DNA of 26,381 bases. It comes from JAUSIF01 sp036556265 (GTDB lineage: Bacteria > Pseudomonadota > Alphaproteobacteria > Rhizobiales > Xanthobacteraceae). Within the stretch, counting starts at the first letter, position 1, and each line of letters opens with the position of its first letter. The notes beneath the pieces were generated by a model, which worked only from the letters and a program-made list of their open reading frames with translations, did no database searches and was not told where the DNA came from. The stretch spans positions 1 to 26,381 of the forward strand of contig DATBJU010000121.1 of the NCBI GenBank assembly GCA_036556265.1, given 5' to 3'. The translations under genes were made by a program, and so were the position numbers. This document shows, piece after piece, positions 23,980 through 26,381 of the stretch.

Positions 23980-25209
23980 TCAGTCCGAATCCTCCTCCTC
24001 GTCCAGAAAATCCAAATTCACCCCGATGCGTGGTTTGCGCGCGATGTCGTCGGCCCGGCGCAGGACGCCGGCGCCGAAGCGCGCGTTGAGTGCATCGACC
24101 GCCGTCTCCAGCTTGCGCCGGCGCGCGCTTGTGTTGAACAGGTCGAGCTGCGTCTTTTCTTGCTGTTCGACCAATTCATAGGCCGCCATTCCGACGAGGC
24201 GGAACGGTCCGGGGTGTGAGAACTCGCGTAGCAGGGTGATGGCGACGGAGTAAAGCTCGTCGGCGACGTCGGTTGGTCGCGTAAGGTGGTGCTGGCGTGT
24301 GAGAATCTGGAAGTCCGAAGTCTTCAGCTTCACGCGCACGCCGAGCGCAAGAATATGCTTCTTCCGCAACCTTCGCCCGATCTCGTCGGCCGAGCGGCGC
24401 AGATGGCGGCGCAGTTCTTCGCCGTCGCGGATGTCGGCGGCGAGGGTGGTCTCCGAACCGATACTCTTCGAGGCGCGGTCGCCGTCGACGCGGCGTGGAT
24501 CCTGGGCATTGGCGAGCGCATAGAAATGCGCGCCGGCACGTCCGAGTTCGCGCTCGAGCCGGTTCGGATCGGCGGCCGCGACGTCGCCGATCGTGCGAAG
24601 CCCGAGCCGGTGCAGGCGCGGCTCGGTCTTCGGCCCGCAGCCCCAGAGCGCGGAGACAGGCAATGGCGCGAGCCAGGCCTTGGCCTCGCCCGGCGGCACG
24701 ATCGTCAGGCCGTCCGGTTTCGCGTGGCCGCTGGCGACCTTCGCCACATACTTGGTACCGGAAATGCCGACGGAAACGGTAAGGCCGGTCGCCTCGCGCA
24801 CGGCCTCCTTCAACTTGAGGCCGATCGCGCACGGCGGGCCGAAGATGTGCTCCGCGCCGGTCATGTCGAGAAACGCCTCGTCGAGGGAGAGCGCTTCCAC
24901 GTCGGGCGAGAAGTCCGCGAATACGCGCATGACCTTCGCCGAGACTTCGCTGTAGCGCTTGAAGCGCGGCGGCACGATCAGCGCCTGCGGGCAAAGCCGG
25001 CGGGCGCGCGCCATCGGCATTGCGCTGCCTACGCCGAACGGCCGCGCCTCGTAGCTCGCGGTCAGCACCACGCCGCGGCTGCTGTTCGGCCCGACGAGGA
25101 TCGGCCGGCCGCGCAACTCCGGATTGTCCAGCTGCTCGACCGCCGCGTAAAACGCGTCCATGTCGGCATGGGCGACAACGCGGGGCCAGGCTGAGTCCGC
25201 GGACGGCAT
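23980..25209 (-). CDS. dinB: DNA polymerase IV (Y-family translesion polymerase)
   Basis: Error-prone polymerase that bypasses lesions. The 409-residue product has the catalytic HADMDAFYAAVE near 14-25, with Asp16 as metal ligand and Tyr21 at the steric-gate position. The second acidic pair is Asp110/Glu111 in SLDEAFLDMTG. SVGISGTKYVAKVAS and a helix-hairpin-helix region (LWGCGPKTEPRLHRLGLRTIGDVA) follow, then the little-finger domain with SIGSETTLAADI. QLDLF at 354-358 is a textbook beta-clamp binding motif. About 50 residues follow it, ending in an acidic DEEEDSD tail, whereas E. coli DinB ends at its clamp motif. The start codon lacks a clear ribosome binding site. No SOS box is visible upstream. 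Confidence 0.96.
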   Translation of the reverse strand: MPSADSAWPRVVAHADMDAFYAAVEQLDNPELRGRPILVGPNSSRGVVLTASYEARPFGVGSAMPMARARRLCPQALIVPPRFKRYSEVSAKVMRVFADFSPDVEALSLDEAFLDMTGAEHIFGPPCAIGLKLKEAVREATGLTVSVGISGTKYVAKVASGHAKPDGLTIVPPGEAKAWLAPLPVSALWGCGPKTEPRLHRLGLRTIGDVAAADPNRLERELGRAGAHFYALANAQDPRRVDGDRASKSIGSETTLAADIRDGEELRRHLRRSADEIGRRLRKKHILALGVRVKLKTSDFQILTRQHHLTRPTDVADELYSVAITLLREFSHPGPFRLVGMAAYELVEQQEKTQLDLFNTSARRRKLETAVDALNARFGAGVLRRADDIARKPRIGVNLDFLDEEEDSD

Positions 25210-25507
25210 AAGGGGAGCCTAGCCGAGCGGCGGGATCGTGTCCGTCCGAAGAAATCCACAGGTGATGGCGCCGCGAATGGAACCCGAAAGCGGGCGGCGC
25301 GTTCCACAGCGCGCAAGCGGCGCAAAGAGCGGCACGGCGCTCGCGCAAAGCACGCTTGCCGTGAGACGGGACGGTTTTGAGTCAGTCAGTTGGGGGACGC
25401 GACGTGCTCCTTCCAGCGGTCATTTCGACGCGCCCGTCAGCGGCGCGCGGTGCGGCATGGACCATGCCGGCTGTCGCGCGGCCGTCGTTCAACCTGGGTG
25501 AGCAACC
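25210..25507. other. 298-nt divergent intergenic region between dinB and the VWA gene
   Basis: This stretch separates the two start codons. It contains a GGAAC...GTTCC inverted pair at about 25278-25304, a short AGTCAGTCAGT direct repeat at 25380-25390, and a 17-bp palindrome near the VWA start. An 87-codon open frame crosses it (25238-25501) but is Arg/Pro/Ala-rich, has no recognisable domain and is probably not a gene. I find no convincing -35/-10 pair. Confidence 0.5.
25453..25469. promoter_or_regulatory. 17-bp palindrome upstream of the VWA gene (operator candidate)
   Basis: CGGCATGG and CCATGCCG flank a single A, making a perfect 8-bp inverted repeat 38 nt before the VWA start codon. 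The one-base centre and position fit a dimeric transcription factor site. The regulator is not in this window. Confidence 0.4.
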
Positions 25508-26347
25508 ATGAGTTACGCAGCCGAAATCAGCCGCGCATCGCCGACAGCAATCCTGATGGTGATGGATCAGTCCACATCGATGAACCATCGGTTAAAGAGC
25601 GGGCAGAGCAAGGCCGCGTTCCTCGCCGATGTGCTCAACAAGACGCTCTATACGCTCATCACAAGCTGCTCCAAGGCCGACGGCGTGCGCGACTATTTCC
25701 ATGTCGGCGTGGTCGCTTACAGCGGCGAAGACGCGCGCAACGGCTTTCCCGGCGCCCTGAGCGACGAGGCCTTACACGCCGTATCACGCCTTGCTGAAGC
25801 CCCGCTGCGAGTGGAAACGCGCACCAAGAAGGCGGCGGGGCTTGACGGCGAGGCAGTCGAGCAAACGGTGCGCTTCCCCATTTGGTTCGAGCCGCACGGG
25901 CAGGGCAAGACTTCGATGTGCGCCGGGCTCAATGCAGCGGTCGAGATTCTCGAGCAATGGTGTGCAGCGCATCCGGCGGCGTTCCCGCCGACCGTCCTGC
26001 ATGTAACCGACGGGCATCCCTCCGATGGCAATCCGGAGCCGATCGCCGACCGGCTGAAAAATCTTGCGACGGACGACGGCGGCTGTCTCCTGTTCAATCT
26101 GCACATAGACGTCGGCGGCGGCGAGCCGTTGATCTTCCCGAACGACGAGCGTGCGCTGCGTGATCGCTTCGGCAAGGCGCTGTTTCGAATGTCGAGCCTA
26201 CTGCCGCCGCATGCGATCGAGGCCGCCGCGCGCAAGGGATACGACGTTCGTCCGGGGGCGCGGGGATTTGTGTTCAACGCCGGCATCGAGGCGATTGCCG
26301 ACTTCTTCGATATCGGCACGCGGCCGGCCGCCGCCGGCGAGCGCTAA
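25508..26347 (+). CDS. von Willebrand factor A domain protein (TerY-like), function unknown
   Basis: The 279-residue product is one VWA domain with a complete metal-ion-dependent adhesion site: DQSTS (Asp20, Ser22, Ser24), Thr135 in QGKTSM, and Asp168 in HVTDGHPSDG. No signal peptide or membrane segment is present, so it is cytoplasmic. Features such as GVRDYFHVGVVAYSG, VEQTVRFPIWFEP, LLFNLHI, FRMSSLLPPH and GARGFVFNA resemble, from memory, a family of stand-alone VWA proteins encoded beside PP2C phosphatases and serine/threonine kinases (the TerY-P type triad). That is family knowledge, not visible here. A second gene follows 24 nt after the stop. The ATG is preceded by GGGTGAG as a modest ribosome binding site. 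Confidence 0.8.
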   Translation: MSYAAEISRASPTAILMVMDQSTSMNHRLKSGQSKAAFLADVLNKTLYTLITSCSKADGVRDYFHVGVVAYSGEDARNGFPGALSDEALHAVSRLAEAPLRVETRTKKAAGLDGEAVEQTVRFPIWFEPHGQGKTSMCAGLNAAVEILEQWCAAHPAAFPPTVLHVTDGHPSDGNPEPIADRLKNLATDDGGCLLFNLHIDVGGGEPLIFPNDERALRDRFGKALFRMSSLLPPHAIEAAARKGYDVRPGARGFVFNAGIEAIADFFDIGTRPAAAGER

Positions 26348-26371
26348 CTAACTAAGATCAAAGGGAAAACC

Positions 26372-26381
26372 ATGTCTTATT
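26372..26381 (+). CDS. Start of next gene, cut by window edge
   Basis: ATG at 26372 is preceded by the good ribosome binding site AAAGGGA (about 26360-26366) and begins M-S-Y before the window ends. It lies 24 nt after the VWA stop in the same direction, so it is probably in the same operon. Three codons are too few for any assignment; that the VWA protein also starts M-S-Y may be chance. Confidence 0.55.

Noticed and set aside
23875..24219. 114-codon plus-strand open frame starting in the REP-like element
   Set aside because: It runs through the palindromic repeat and antisense to the dinB 3' end; the product has no recognisable features.
25238..25501. 87-codon open frame between dinB and the VWA gene
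   Set aside because: No domain, Arg/Pro/Ala-rich composition, no good ribosome binding site, and it crosses the candidate operator.

Overview
The window is a high-GC (by eye about two thirds G+C) chromosomal segment from an alphaproteobacterium, most likely a member of the Hyphomicrobiales (Rhizobiales) in the Bradyrhizobium/Xanthobacteraceae neighbourhood. The reasons are the complete division and cell wall (dcw) gene order, followed by ftsZ-lpxC-bamD-recN as in that order; an alphaproteobacterial type FtsZ with a very long C-terminal linker; a near-perfect CtrA box; and palindromic intergenic repeats of the GTCCCGG...CCGGGAC type. The genus assignment is inference.

Positions 1-18589 hold the dcw cluster, all on the plus strand: the 3' end of mraZ, then rsmH, ftsL, ftsI, murE, murF, mraY, murD, ftsW, murG, murC, murB, ddl, a ddl remnant, ftsQ, ftsA and ftsZ. 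Most junctions are tight, with ATGA, GTGA or TGATG overlaps, so this is a translationally coupled operon. MurB, MurC, MurD, MurE, MurF and Ddl build UDP-MurNAc-pentapeptide, with meso-diaminopimelate implied by the DNPR motif in MurE. MraY and MurG make lipids I and II. FtsW and FtsI polymerise and cross-link septal peptidoglycan. FtsL, FtsQ, FtsA and FtsZ form the divisome scaffold. The cluster closes with a strong stem-loop after ftsZ.

The least ordinary part of the dcw cluster is 14330-14662. Between ddl and ftsQ lies a diverged second copy of the last ~67 codons of ddl. It is still an open frame but has lost the metal-binding residues. It is preceded by an all-A/T motif TTAA-N7-TTAACC (CtrA consensus) and a GANTC site. 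The remnant's stop overlaps the GTG start of ftsQ.

Positions 18590-20824 carry lpxC (lipid A synthesis), with its own candidate promoter and a leader of about 120 nt, and bamD (outer-membrane assembly lipoprotein). On the minus strand, 20828-22030 is a Rieske non-haem iron oxygenase wedged between bamD and recN; a perfect 18-bp palindrome sits just upstream of its start. recN (22198-23868) and dinB (minus strand, 23980-25209) are repair and translesion genes that converge on a paired-palindrome REP/BIME-like element.

The right end (25210-26381) appears to be the start of an accessory locus. A von Willebrand A domain protein with an intact MIDAS has a 17-bp palindrome upstream. It is followed, 24 nt after its stop, by the first codons of another gene that runs out of the window. 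I saw no tRNA, rRNA, CRISPR array, insertion sequence or transposase.
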